A stretch of 64,000 nucleotides of DNA, taken from contig NMRB01000245.1 in assembly GCA_002633025.1 (NCBI GenBank), positions 200,072 through 264,071 of the forward strand. The letters are read 5' to 3'. Shown one piece after another: positions 44,922-57,524 of the stretch (position 1 is its first letter; every line of letters begins with the position of its first letter). Origin of the DNA: Notospermus geniculatus. Its lineage: Eukaryota > Nemertea > Pilidiophora > Heteronemertea > Lineidae. The position numbers were made by a program, and so were the translations under genes. The notes beneath the pieces are model-generated. The model was not told the origin of the DNA, did no database searches, and saw only the letters and a list, made by a program, of their open reading frames with translations.

Positions 44922-46655
44922 GAAAGCTTCTGTGTGGCAGGTATATTATCATTACAGTATACAAGAGGTGGAATGCCTCGGGTGTCACTTTTTGTAAGCC
45001 TGTTGTTACAGACTTTGCGTCAATTAAGTTGACATCTCATGCCGCTGAGGCAGGATAATGTGATGACAGATGGATGAGGATAAAGACCCAGGACTGCAGG
45101 TTCAATTCCTGGTCATAGCACTTCTTCTGCAGCAGCAGTAAGTCATGTTTCTAAGCTGCTGCTGCTCCTTAATGCCTCTGAAATGAAGCTATGGTTCCTC
45201 TTCTTGATGTCCATTTATTCATTTACCACATGGACTCTCTAAGTGCTAATGTCAGAAATGTCAATCATGGTGCTTGACATGAAAGCTCATTGCAGAGTAG
45301 GCCTACATTTGTAAGTTGGAAGAGCAGCATGCATTCTTTTGCAAGATATCCACCATAGTACAAAACAGAGATAATGTATTGTTATGATAATGAAATGTGC
45401 TGTAGTGTATGCTGATATTCTGGCAGCATGGATAATACCACTATTTTTCACCAGATCAATACTTCAGTGTGTTTTAACTACTAGATGTACATAACAATAA
45501 TTTGTACAGTTCTCAAATGTTGTGTTACTTTGACTTGTTGGAATATACATGTACTTGTACACCTTTGTATTCAAGTTTTGTGAGCAACCGATACACCTGG
45601 TGGTGAAGCATGTTGTGCTGGGGGCCATTTTGTGTATGTCAGAACAGGTCAGTTGTGCTGTGTTTGATATTGTGATTACTCAAGAGAAAATCTTCAAAAT
45701 GTTGTGATTTGGTTAATTTGCATTTGTTGCAGTGGCTGGGCCCTAAAGTCTGTTGTGGTGACTAAGCCAAAAAGGAGTACTGGTACCTGTTGTATTGCAG
45801 TAAATATGTGGCAGACTCTGATTGCAACCACCATATGACTATGACATCTATGTTCTCTGCAAATTTCCTGGTCACAGTATTTAGAGTAGACATATCAATT
45901 CTCTGGGGTATGCATGCTTGTTGAAACATTTTTTCCTTGTGCATGGAAATTGATTTCCATTAATTGAACCCATTTGTACCTATATATGATAGGGTTGAAT
46001 CATTCTGTACATAATAGACACCACTGGGAGGTGTGTGAAAGTTCAATCAATGCAGTGTAAAGTTTATGAAAACCTGTATGAGAAGGTAGAAAAAAACTAT
46101 GTATTTATTTTCATCGTGCTATCGTCACCTCGGATGCCTCTCTATCTGGCAGCATGCATTCGATCAGTTAGAATTAGGTGTCATCTTCCCCTTAAAGCAC
46201 ACATTCAAAGCAACCTTTTCGTGGCACTGCCAAGGTCATCTTCAAGACATATGTGTCAAATACAATGTGTGTAGTACCCACTTGTCTATGTGCTGTATTT
46301 TTGCAGTAATCATGTTATGTGTACCTGGTTGAAAGCAATACATTTTAGCAAGTGTAAATACTGTTATTTTGATCATACCCTCATTGTTGGTGTACGTGTA
46401 ATTAAAACACTAGTTCTGTTTGTTTTTGTAAATATTATTTGTGCTTTTTGATGGGCAGGTCTAGGCTCATACTATGTACATGTACATTCTCCTGTATGTA
46501 TTGGCTCCAGACTCCTGGCCTTGTAACCGTCGTAGAATTGTGTAGGGGTTGTACAGATCCATATCTCATGTTTTATACATTGGCATGGACAAGATAGAGA
46601 TGTATCGTTGGCTTGTAATACTGTATTCCTTTGTAAATAAACTGCAATTAGTGAA
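44922..46655 (+). terminator. SETD1: SETD1 3' UTR and polyadenylation signal
   Basis: About 1.7 kb after the SETD1 stop has no coding features. A canonical AATAAA at 46636-46641 (TTGTAAATAAACTGC) is the likely signal. A weak box-B-like sequence near 45098 (GCAGGTTCAATTCCTGG) may be a decayed SINE. Confidence 0.6.
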
Positions 46656-46831
46656 CGGATGAACACGAATCCTTCTTTCAGTGGTTTGTTTTTCAATAAC
46701 ATTTATTTTATCCTGCCATATTGGTCAGGGTGCGTCTCAAATGAGGTCACTTTCATCAAAAACAGAACATCCACAACTTTTAGAGGCTTTTGGCCCCATG
46801 TAGGCCTTCGCCTTTGTGGCTTTTCAAAAAC

Positions 46832-47494
46832 TTTACTCTTTCAGGTTCAAGCACGGACATATCCGTGATGGCCAAACATGGCAGAATTCCCAACCACGGA
46901 CATATTCGTGATAGTACATTTACCTGTTTCAACCTGTGGTAACAATCCCCAGTCACCCCCTATGCATAGCCATTGAAACTACGAACGGTTCTGACGCATT
47001 TGCAGACGACTTTTAGTTCATTGGCAGACATGTAGGGGGCAGCAACTGCACTGGAAGAGCAAACTATCACTTGGACCGTAAAATTGGACCATTTGGGGGA
47101 AACCTCACAATTCTTTTGTAAATAGGTTTGGACATTGTTTCTTTTCCCTTGGAGATGTTTTTTGGGCAATAAAGGCACAATAATATTCAGAAAATGACAT
47201 CTTTATTGGATAAAACCTGTTTCTGACAACTTTCCAGACAATTCGGATTACACAAAATTGCAGCAAATTTGGACATTTTGCACAAAGTGCCCAGAAATGG
47301 TACACATACTCCCGGGCACATACTTTACATACATCAAATGAAAGAGCAAGAATAGCTGATTACAATGGTGTAAAGCCTTCAACAATGGGGTGAGTGGAAA
47401 TAAAGTTGTGGTTTTTTGAAATTTCACATTTTCAGAAAATTCCCTGGGAATTCCTGGCTGCGCTAAAAAAAGGGCCCGGACCCGAAAGAGTTAA
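46832..47494. mobile_element. About 655-bp TTAA-type non-autonomous element
   Basis: The left end TTTACTCTTTCAGGTTC mirrors the right end GGACCCGAAAGAGTTAA (two mismatches). The right flank is TTAA and the left is TTTA, one base changed. The interior has a repeated GGACATATCCGTGAT motif and no credible ORF. It fills most of the gap between the SETD1 and OXSM 3' ends. A piggyBac-class origin is inferred. Confidence 0.55.
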
Positions 47495-47752
47495 ACGTTG
47501 GTGCGCATGTTCTGCGGTGGTGCAAGTCGTTCTGTGGTGGTGCAAGTCGTTATTGGTGTTTGAAACTATCAGAACGTCTCAGTGCATATGTACATCTTTT
47601 ACTGATTAAAATCTTTCAGAGTTTTACTTGTCTTCACTTGTAGTCCTTGGATTTACTTGACCTCACTTGTAGTCCTTGGATTACAAAGAATACACGTACA
47701 AAAAGTTGCGTAACGAGATGCTAGAAACTCGTATTCCTTCTCTTATTCCTTA

Positions 47753-50451
47753 TCAACTGTCATTATCACAAACATTACCAATACAAACACTAGAATTGGT
47801 TCCACCAAAACCAAATGAATTGGTCAAGGCTATCCTCCTTTCCATGTCCCATGTGGCGTAGTTCCCTCTTACGAAATTCAAATCTACCCCTGTATCAGGA
47901 CTGATGAGGTTCCGAGTTGGAGGAACAACTCCATGATAGCAAGCCAGAATGGTGAAAATTGCTTCCACAGATCCTGCAGCACCAAGCAAGTGTCCAACAG
48001 CACCCTTTGTTGATGTCACAAATATGTTTTTAGAGTTTTCACCAAATACTTGATGGATAGCTCTACATTCAGCAGCATCGCCTAAAGGTGTTGACGTCGC
48101 ATGTGCATTAATGTGCCTCACGTCATTGGGAGATAATCCTGCATTCTTAATTGCAGCCAACATACACCGAGATACACCAGCACCTTCTGGGTCAGGTGAG
48201 GATACATGAGAGGCATCACCTGACAAACCATAACCCAGAATTTCGCCATACATTCTTGCTCCACGTTTCTTAGCATGGTCATAGTCCTCAAGCACCAGCA
48301 CACCTGCTCCATCAGCCATGACAAATCCATCCCTGTTTTTATCAAAAGGTCGTGATGACTCAGCTGGGCGGTCATTAAATGATGTTGACAATGCCCGCAT
48401 GCGGGCAAATCCAGCAATTGCTAGTGGTCCAACAGAGGCTTCTGTCCCACCACATACCATAACTTTTGCATCACCACTTTGTATAAACCTTGAGGCATCT
48501 CCGATTGCATGAAGCCCTGTCGCACATGCAGTATTAACCACGTGATTGGGCCCCTGAAATTTGTGCACATGGAAATATCAAATGAAGTCAATCGATTCAC
48601 AACTTTGCACTGCAAGTCTAAAAGGAACTTCACCAAGGGTAAACTTGAAGCAGTCAAGTTCATTCCACTGGTATCTATCTGTCTCTTTGTATTTCCATTC
48701 AGCAGTGTGAGTTAAAGTGTCATATGAGTGATAAGTACCGGTACTGCCCTAAAGGAGTACATGTGAGTGTGATGCCTGAAAACCTCACCTGTATTGAGTT
48801 CTGAGGAAGTACATGTAGACAAGTGTTGATTCAGCTCACCTTTAATCCATATTTGAGGCTTAGATGGCCAGCAGGCATATTCAACAAAACTTTGGTTAAA
48901 AAGAATGGACTGACTCTATTGTAGCCACGTTCTTTGAGTGTCACACCAGCATCAACAATGTCACTAAACTTGGACATGCCCATACCAACGGCAACTCCTA
49001 AAATGGATAAGAAAAGAATTCCTCAAATTACCAAAAACATAGACAGATATCTTCACGGTTCCATGAAGTCTTATCAATGGAGGCAGCAGAGTACATTTTC
49101 TAAATAACTTTCTCAATCTCAGTCAGCCATTTGAAAAGAATTCACCTGTGTATTCCCTTTCTTCCTCATTGGATGGCATCCAGTTAGCATCTTCCAGAGC
49201 CTCCCTTGCTGCTTTTAAGGCATAAATGGATCCAATGCTCATCTCCCTCTGCTCTGCTTTAGGGATAAGATCATCTACTTTAAGTGCCTCAGTTGGAACA
49301 TATCCAGCCACTCTACATGGAATTTTCTCAAACTCTGCAAAAAGTTGATAACTTATGCATTCTTGCAAAGTCTGCACTCACTGTAAAATGGATGTGCATT
49401 TCACCACAAATGCACAGCTTCCCATACATCTTCAGGGTATTTTGCTGAATTTTCAATTAGGTATTCAGCAGTGTCCCTAAAATCAATTGTACTCCAACAT
49501 TCATGTGATTTCCTTTTAAAAAGACAGCATTCATCATGTTGCATTTTAGACCTGCCAAGCAAATGTCTTCCTTCACAACACTGGAATATGACTTGTTGAT
49601 GACATTACCAGGACCAGTAATGTTTGTTATTCCACTTTCCCCCTGTAATAGTTTTGTCCACACATGTTTAGTTCCAACACCTAAACATGTCACAAGACCA
49701 AGTCCTGTTACTACCACTCGTCTTCTTGGATGAGCAACTTGTGCCCAAATTTGTCTGATAATTTGCTGGGTCACCTTCATTGCCTCATAGGAGGTAAACC
49801 CTGCAAGAGAAAGAACACATCAGGAATGCTGCATTCTCGCACAACATAAATATCTGAAAATAACATGGACTGACAGCTCTCATCAACCAATCCATGTCGA
49901 TGTAGCCTAAAGTATGTTTAGTTTCTATGGTAAGCACAGGTGGCGCTGGCACACACGACGCGTCGACGTCCTCAAAATATGCGATGAAAACTGCTCCACA
50001 AGCAATATTGAGCGATCAGTTTTGAAATTCATGTCATTCATCTACGGTGGTCCTTAATTGTCTTAGTTGTGACTTACCTTGACGACAAGAAAATCGACAG
50101 TTGATGCGTTATTTTTAAGGAAAATCGGACGAAATTTGACGAAAACTCGAAAATTGACAAATCATGGGCGCAGCCATCTTTATATTCAGCCCTTGACATG
50201 CTCGACATCCATTCTGATTTAAAGTAAATCATAATCGATTCAGATTTTTTCTTATGTGCGAAATATTCTCCAACTTCTATATCCATGGTATTTGATTGAG
50301 TTTGAATAAAATTAGAATAGCAAGTTTGACTAATTATCCAATCAAATATACCTATTCTCGACGCACCTGTTGCAATCCCGACCTTGACCCCGTGACCCCA
50401 TAGTTTACCACAACCTGTCATGCCTGTCAGAAATGCGTGCATGACTGACAT
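47753..50451 (-). CDS. OXSM: Mitochondrial 3-oxoacyl-[ACP] synthase (beta-ketoacyl synthase), complete
   Basis: Five minus-strand exons, 50367-50451 (ATG), 49609-49800, 49146-49334, 48840-48997 and 47753-48553, sum to 1425 nt and 474 residues, close to the human enzyme (459). It catalyses the condensing step of mitochondrial fatty acid synthesis (malonyl-ACP plus acyl-ACP), supporting lipoic acid supply. Seen in the sequence: [18 protein letters not shown] at the start of the thiolase fold, the nucleophile Cys218 in NTACATG, His359 in [12 protein letters not shown], Lys391 and His396 in [14 protein letters not shown], and the terminal GFGGTN loop. All catalytic residues are present. The first exon ([19 protein letters not shown]) has no acidic residue, consistent with a mitochondrial presequence. 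It is divergent from the WD40 gene 400 bp away. Confidence 0.96.
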
Positions 50452-50850
50452 GATTGAGTGAGGCTCGCTCTGATTTCATTCATCATTTCACCAAGTTCTG
50501 TATCACCGCAGACCTATCGGTGTATCAGAATTTATAGCTATAGCCAAATTCCGATTTTCTGTGTTGCAGTTGTTCCGTATTTCGTGAATATCTCAAAATT
50601 GAATTGATAGACAAACTCAACTGCACTGCCAGTCACTGCTGAGTGAGTAGGCCTACTCAGTCAGAGGAGTCTGTACTGGAACTGTGTGATCTCAGACTGA
50701 GACTCTGTGAGAAACTCTCTTTAATCTTCTTAGGCAAGGCTCACCAACTCATGAACTCACACTCTAGGCCTACTCTCAGCAGCAGTAAATTAAGAGACAG
50801 TACAGTGCAGTGTCAGTCTTCCGGCAGATCAACATCATCAAAACAAAGAA
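50452..50850. promoter_or_regulatory. Divergent promoter region between OXSM and the WD40 gene
   Basis: The start codons at 50451 (minus) and 50851 (plus) are 399 bp apart. No exon is seen between them, so both 5' UTRs and promoters should lie here. No TATA box is evident; the sequence has several short direct CTCAGTC/CTCACTC-type repeats of unknown meaning. Confidence 0.55.
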
Positions 50851-53800
50851 ATGAAGCAGGTTCAGCGACCTAATTTCATGGCGAAGGGATCGAAGAGTTC
50901 AGTTCAGATTACTGAGGACTGGCTCAGCATGGGCAATGAACCGGATGAATATGTCAGCCCCCCAAAGAAAGAAGGAGGAGCATACGTTGAAGGTGCCATC
51001 AAGTTGTCAAACTTAATGTACGTGAACATTGTTGGACCTTGGAGGAATTATACTGAGTATAATTCCTCCAAGGTTGGACTAAGTGGCGAGTGTTAGCCAA
51101 TGCCAATGGTAGTGTTGGGTTACAAAATAGGCATGGATATGTCATTATACATAAAACATAAGAGATGATTGAAAGAGCAAAAATGTTATTATCACTTTGC
51201 CCTGCTCGAGGCCAGGCTTGCCTACCTTTCGTGACAAAAGAAGAGTGATGTTATGTTAGTAAGTTACAGGTTGCTAGATTTCACGGTATTATGGAAGTAT
51301 TATAAAGACTCTTCATAATACTTCCATGGTATTACCATGAACCTTACTTATGCCATACACGTTTACTGTATGTCATGTTTTCATTGATTTTTCTATTTGT
51401 AACTTGCTGCTTTATATTGTGCCATAGGGAATGTCCTTCCGAAATCATGTGCTTGAAATATCACAATGGTGAAAATAATATCTTGGCTGTGGGCCTCTGT
51501 GATGGTTCCATTAAGGTGAGTTGCAACAATCTTACTGACTGAAGTCATGAGTGAGCAGATGTGTTACTGCTGTTCTCAGTCTTAACAATATTTGTATCAT
51601 GAGCCTACTTTCTAGAATAAGTAATGCGTTTGCCATTTGTGTCTATTATACTTATCCTTGGTGTCTTTGTGGCTTGACACTTGAACTCCAGCTTTTGACA
51701 GATGGCTGTGAGGGGGTCATAAAAACAAAATATTTTCGCTGTCTATTGCAACAGAGTAGGTAGCTCAGAATTTTCCTCCAGGAGCCATGATTATGATATT
51801 TATTGCTTTCCTTGCCGTTCCTCACATCACACTCTTTCCATGTTTTTGGAATGGGAAAGGAAAGTAGGATAGGCCTAGTCATGAAAAGCAGCAAATGGTG
51901 GAAAATATGGTGATATTGATACTCTCCATTCATTGTCATTCCAGATCATTGACCCTCTTGCTTTGGAATTTCCATACATTCTTCATCTTTCTGCTGATCA
52001 GACCAATAAAGCTTCACGGCTTCCAGTGACTTCAATGCACTTTCTCCAACCTCCTGAAGAACAAGTAAAGGCAGAACACAGGCACGTCCTATTATCAACA
52101 TGTAAGTTCTATCTTATAAAGATGTCTGTGTGGCCTGTAGTGTGTCTTTCCCAAACCCAACCCAACATACACCAAAAGTCACGATCATTTGATTTATGTC
52201 TTATGGATCAAGCAGCAATTGAATTATCTATTGCTTTGTCTTGTATTACGGAGAGTCCTGTTGAGAGTGTTCCGTGAGAAAATATACACCACCAAGTCTT
52301 GCATAAGTATAACTATAAAACAGCCACATTGGTTTATTGAGTACCGGGTGTATAGAATGAAATCGTTCACATCTGTCCATTCTCAATTCTCACAGATGCA
52401 TCTGGCTGTGTAAGGATTTGGAATTATCGCTCAAGTACCTGTTCAAAATTGATTCAAGAGCCAAGTCATCGTCAGATATTGGCCTGTGCTGTAAATGCAG
52501 ATGGCAGCAAGTTCTTGACAGCTGGCAGTGATGATAAGATTTATATCTACGACATGAAAACCCAGAAACACCTGAGGACGTGTGAACCAAGGTAAGATGA
52601 TATTGCAGTGACACTTCCATGAGTATCAATAATGCAAAGCTTTCATAATTCTCATTGTCATTATCAATCTTGTGCATTCACTTTTATATTGTTCATAAAA
52701 AGGGTCAAAGGAAACCCAAGGTATTGTTTTTGGCAAGATATCCCTGTCATTCTCTGCGTTTCTGTAATAAGTCCTGTTTGAGCACATAAAATAAACTTAT
52801 GGTACAAAAATGTAGAAGAAAAAGGGTAAAATTCTTCTTTTATGGTTCATAGTATAAATCAGGGCACCCATTATAAACACTCTTTCAATTTGTCACAGGC
52901 CTCTCATAAATCTAACAACTCTAAATAATAAATGGCATGTACGTCATCATCTTATAGATGAAAAGTTCAAAGCTGGTCATGCTCAGTGTAGCCCAGTCAT
53001 GACGGCATGATTTTCAGCTATTGATATGCACTGAGTTGAGCAAAAGTGCACGTAGTCTTAACCTTTGGTGTCAAATCATGTGTCTTGTATTGTACATCAT
53101 ACTCACAGTAACTGGATAACTCGTATGGCCTTGTAGTTCTTGACAACCTTTTCCCATGGTTTAATGTTAAAGCAGAAAATGAACATGAAATGTGACTAGT
53201 AGTCACAAAATAGTCACATTGCATAATGATTTTGAAACCATTGTTTCTTGGCTATATTCAAAGAAAAAGCCCATTAAGGCGTGCAAAAATGGATGCTATT
53301 CATTGATTGACGGATAAAAAAGTAACCACCACAAAAGTAGAGGAATTTATACGGTACTGTCTGGTGGTTTGAATTCTTTGTCATCAATATCACCATGGGC
53401 ACAAATTCTGGTTTGATCAAGTGAAACATACATAACAATCATGAATGTCTGCCATAATGACTTCAGAATCGAAATGCACTAGTAGTGGTAGATTATTGGC
53501 CGCAATATATTGATTGCTATTCATGATTTACTGCAGGCAATCAAAAGAGCCAATTTATCAGAACCTTAATGCAATCACATGTTTTTCTTCTTGCGTATTA
53601 ACTCTCTTGCATACTAACTCTTCTCTGCATTGATTTACATACAAGTCCAAAGAAGTACTTTTGGCCTTCCAATGCACCGTTTCACAATACATGATCATAT
53701 TGTCCTTCACAACAGTTATTGAACATCTTGAACTGATTTTTCAATCCCACGTAATGCTCAGTATTGAACACTTGATAATGACGGCGGACTCAGGGATTAA

Positions 53801-54763
53801 CCTGTTTTCATTATTATATAGGCCTATGTACCTTATTTTGGTTTTTACTTCAGCTTTTGTTTGCGTATTGGATCAGGATTATTGTTAAAGGGACAATAAA
53901 CAAATTTCAATCAGAAGTGAATGTCCTCCCGAATTGTAGGGTGTTCTCTGACCTAAAATAAAGCCTCAGTTCCATACCATTACAATACCGTCTTGCTTTC
54001 AGTGCCAAAAGTACACACATGTGCCACAGGACTGACTTCATTTAGACACCTCACTATTTTACTCTTCTCTTAGTCGTGAATCTAATTTTTCTTTGACAGT
54101 GACAGTCGTCATGTGATGAATGGCCATAAGTTAAGGGTTTTTGCCCTGCAGTATCACCCAGAACACCATCGCGAGTTCATTTCTGGTGGTTGGGATGACG
54201 TGATAATGGTAAGTTTACCTGTATCATAAATTTTAAGATGGACATGATTTGGCCATTACGGTAATAAAATAACTCACTGAATATAAAAGTAAAGTGTTAC
54301 GTGTCAACGATTATTTTCTTTTATAGTTCTGGGAGGACCGAACAAAGCATTCAGTGAGAAAGTCTCTTGGTCCTGGTCCTCATATCTGTGGTAATGATGG
54401 TTTTGATATCGATCCTGTTCATAACCACATCTTGACTGGCTCGTGGCGTAAAGACAAGTCGCTTCAGGTAGGGGAGCTGGTGATATAACAAATACATGGC
54501 CAACTCTGCCGATAGTGACCATTTTGGCCAATCTGAACTGAAAAGAAAACTAGGCTGTAATAAAACAGGATAAATTGTTTTGATTTTGTATCAATTTTTT
54601 GGTATTTGGTGATTGTGAAAATCTGCATCCAAACCACAGATGTGTTTTGTTGCTTGTGCCCCTGCAACATGGTGATTTCAGTCCATATTTATTGCAGATC
54701 TGGGATTACGATACTGGCCAACTGATCAAAGATGTTCCATACGACACACTTCACACAAGCCAG
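50851..54763 (+). CDS. WD40-repeat protein, 5' seven exons (3' end not found)
   Basis: Exons 50851-51017, 51428-51515, 51945-52101, 52396-52591, 54100-54208, 54327-54467 and 54698-54763 join in frame to 308 codons. Start chosen at the first in-frame ATG of exon 1 (MKQVQRPNFMAKGSK). After a polar N-terminus come five WD-like blades: LKYHNGENNILAVGLCDGSI; HVLLSTYASGCVRIWNY; VNADGSKFLTAGSDDKIYIY; LQYHPEHHREFISGGWDDVI; and NHILTGSWRKDKSLQIWDYD. The last clear exon ends in phase 0 after DTLHTSQ. Two more blades would be needed for a seven-bladed propeller, so the gene must continue. Its substrate or partner is unknown; I recognise a conserved-looking WD40 family but no named orthologue. Tiny palindromic insertions at 51031 and 51285 lie in its first intron. 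Confidence 0.86.
51031..51079. repeat. 35-bp palindrome between 7-bp direct repeats
   Basis: CTTGGAGGAATTATACT, a single G, and its perfect mirror occupy 51038-51072. GTTGGAC flanks both sides (51031-51037 and 51073-51079). It begins 13 bp past the exon-1 donor of the WD40 gene. The size and the 7-bp duplication equal those of the palindrome at 13381, but the sequence differs. Confidence 0.9.
51285..51333. repeat. 37-bp hairpin between 6-bp direct repeats
   Basis: ATGGAAGTATTAT, an 11-nt loop and ATAATACTTCCAT occupy 51291-51327. GGTATT flanks both sides (51285-51290, 51328-51333). The arm resembles the ATGGAGGTATT arm at 11301. Confidence 0.85.
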
Positions 54764-55667
54764 GTATGTGGTTTTAACTTGAGAATTCTATTTTACTGCA
54801 CTTCACCACATCTTGTCATTTTGTCACCATCGTTAGATATTCCTTGCTTAGTGTTTCACGAATCCTGTCACACATCTGCATCACATCCCATTAACCATTA
54901 AAGTTCCACCACCTTGCCATATATCCATACATAATCTAACGTACATTCCGTCAAGCCATGTGTCCACGAATAACCTTGCCTGAATTACATGATGGATGGC
55001 CTCCACACCTCTCGGGTGAGGAGGACATATTGGTTTCACTGGGTTTCTTCTATGGATCTCGTCAATCACTTACATGACTTACGGGTACGGTTTTACAAAA
55101 ACTACTCAACAGAATTCGCTCAAACTTTCACAGAATCTTAAATATAAATGTCTCCATTGATGAAAGGCTGGAATTTAACTTATTTGCAATATTAACCGAG
55201 TTTGGGGGGAATTTTAATGAAATTTGCCAGCTCGCCGTGCTCCTGGCGCAGTCAACAATCCATGACGTCGCCCCGAGCAACACAGCGTCTACATTTGCGG
55301 CAGCCACAACTCAGTTTTCGCTGACGTCATTGCATAAATTTTCCCGGATCCACTGTGACGTCAGGCATACTACACAGGTTCCAGGAATTGTATAATTTCT
55401 AGGTCAGCCGTCTGCCCAATCAGTGATCAAAATGATAATTACACACTGTGATTCTGGTCAGCATGGCATGCATGGCAGCGGGCATGTGTTCGCGTCAGTT
55501 TCTGACGGGTTGGCTTGGATAATTTCAGCATGTTATGATGGAGAAGTTCACATCTGTGTCAGTATGGATGTCATCAAATTCACATTTCAGTGAATTTACA
55601 ATTCTGGTTTATACTTACATGTAATATGATGCCCTTTCAATGGAAAACTGTTGGTTCTGTTTTATTA

Positions 55668-56121
55668 GCCCTGTTTACACTACATAAAAACCCGCGTCTC
55701 ACCCGGGCTTTTTCTGTCTACACCTGTTAAAAGCGCGGGTCTAATAGACCCGGGGATGAAAAGTCCGGGCTTTTTGAACCCTCCGATTTCGAAGGGTTTT
55801 TGGAGGGCTTAATTTAGACCCGCGTCTCCTGCGGGTTTTTTAAGTAGTGTAGACGCAATAGACCCGGGCTTTGTCTAGTTCTTGAACACCGCGACAGGCG
55901 GCTTGTCTTGTGGGCATGCGCGGTAAAAGGCAGCACTCCAATTTAGCGCCTCCTCTTCGTGATGCTCCAGCAGCGACCCTATCGCCGGGCGTAGCAATTT
56001 TAAAAGTTCAGCTAGATTTTAGTAGTGTAGACGCTCGCCGGGTCTCAGGCGGGGTTTTTTCAGGCCCGGGCTTGACACGGGCTCAAAAAGCCCGGGGATT
56101 TCTATGTAGTGTAACCACAGC
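55668..56121. mobile_element. 454-bp PIF/Harbinger-like MITE
   Basis: The left end GCCCTGTTTACACTACATA is mirrored by TATGTAGTGTAACCACAGC at the right. The interior is built from repeated ACCCGGGCTTTTT and GTAGTGTAGACGC motifs in both orientations. Ends of the GTTTACACTAC type are typical of Harbinger MITEs. Flanking triplets (TTA left, TAT right) are not identical, so the duplication is unresolved. Confidence 0.65.
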
Positions 56122-56570
56122 TATAGTCTCAAAAGTTAACCAAATATATTGTTCCATTTTGTGTGAAGGGTGATGGCCATATCAAATTCTACAGTGGTTC
56201 AAAGGTGAGGAATAAACTCATGTTCATTTTGATCGTCTGGAAAGATTCAGATGACTGCTTGCCATGAGTTATGATTTTTGCATTCCTTGTTCTGGTATAC
56301 AGTGTGTATCTTTCAAAGTGTGTCTCAAAAATGGTAACCTATGTCACTGAATAAAACAGGAAACAGCATGCCTCAACCATCATATGCAGTTGTGCTTTGT
56401 TATAAATATGTGTGCTCCTTTAATGTCAATCTCAAATGATAGGACCTGATAACTTTTATAAGTTAGTTTATTCACTTAATTTGGACCTCATTTTGTCATT
56501 TGTGCACACTATATATCTTTTTGACACTTCATTTTTATCACTAATCCAGTTTTAATTGCCAAGCTTTTTA

Positions 56571-57490
56571 GCTCACCTCTGTGAGGTGAGCTTCTCCCAT
56601 GGTGTGTCGTCCGTCGTCGTCGTCGTCGTCCGTCGTCGTTGTCCGTCGTCGTTAACAGGGGTGGCATGTTTCTAAACCGCTTGGGTTACAGACTTGAAAT
56701 TTGGTGTACAGGTACCCTATGGTAAAAACTATCTCTGGACCGAAACTTAGCGCTGCTGCTTGTACAGTCTGGCCTGTAGGGGGCGCTATGTGAAAACCTT
56801 CTTTCGGCCATATCTCCTGAACGCTGTTAGCCAGAACCACGAAACTTTTATGGTGGGTTCCTCTGATGAGACTACATCACATAAATCCCGGGTTTTTGAT
56901 TTGACCTACTTTTCAAGGTCACAGAGGTCAAAGTTCAAAATTCACTGTTTGGTGGCACATTTCATTGCTATTTGACATAGAGTGTTGTGATTTGGTGTGA
57001 AGATATATCTAGGCACCCTGCACGAATGCACCAAATTTCAACCCGATCGGACTTCAAATATGGCCGCCAGGAAGCCATCTTGAAAAATGGACTTTGACCC
57101 ACATTTTATAAATAGGAGTAGGTAGGATGTTTTAACGTTGTCAAAATATGTATCTAGGTACCATATAAATATATGGTAAATTTCAGGCAGATTCGACGTC
57201 AAATATGGCCGCCAGGGAGCCATCTTGAAAAATGGACTTCGACCCACACCTCATAAATAGTGGTAGCTAGGATGCTTTAACCGTGCCTAAATATGTGTCT
57301 TGGTACCGTCTACTTATATGCCAAATTTCGGTTCGATTGGACTTCAACATGGCTGCCAGGCGGCCATCTTGAAAAATTGACTTTGGCCATATCTCATCGG
57401 TAGTAAATGTTACGATGTTTCTGCACTAATCCTTCACCATTCAGTGTATCACCAGGCTATCACACTTCATACTCTGTCACAGAGGTGAGC
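56571..57490. mobile_element. 920-bp inverted-repeat element with internal 145-bp repeats
   Basis: The left end GCTCACCTCTGTGA mirrors the right end TCACAGAGGTGAGC. Near the left end is a GTC-rich stretch (GTCGTCGTCGTCGTC). Inside, a unit of about 145 bp containing ATGGCCGCCAGG-AGCCATCTTGAAAAA is present nearly three times (marker positions about 57059, 57205 and 57349). No intact ORF. Similar AGCTCACC-ended repeats are widespread in marine invertebrates; the superfamily is not assigned here. Confidence 0.65.
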
Positions 57491-57524
57491 ACAATGGCCC
57501 TGGCCATTTCATTTTATATTCCTG

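Noticed and set aside
45050-45120. Possible tRNA or SINE (GGTTCAATTCC box-B-like)
   Set aside because: No matching box A at the right distance and no tail; at most a decayed fragment in the SETD1 3' UTR.
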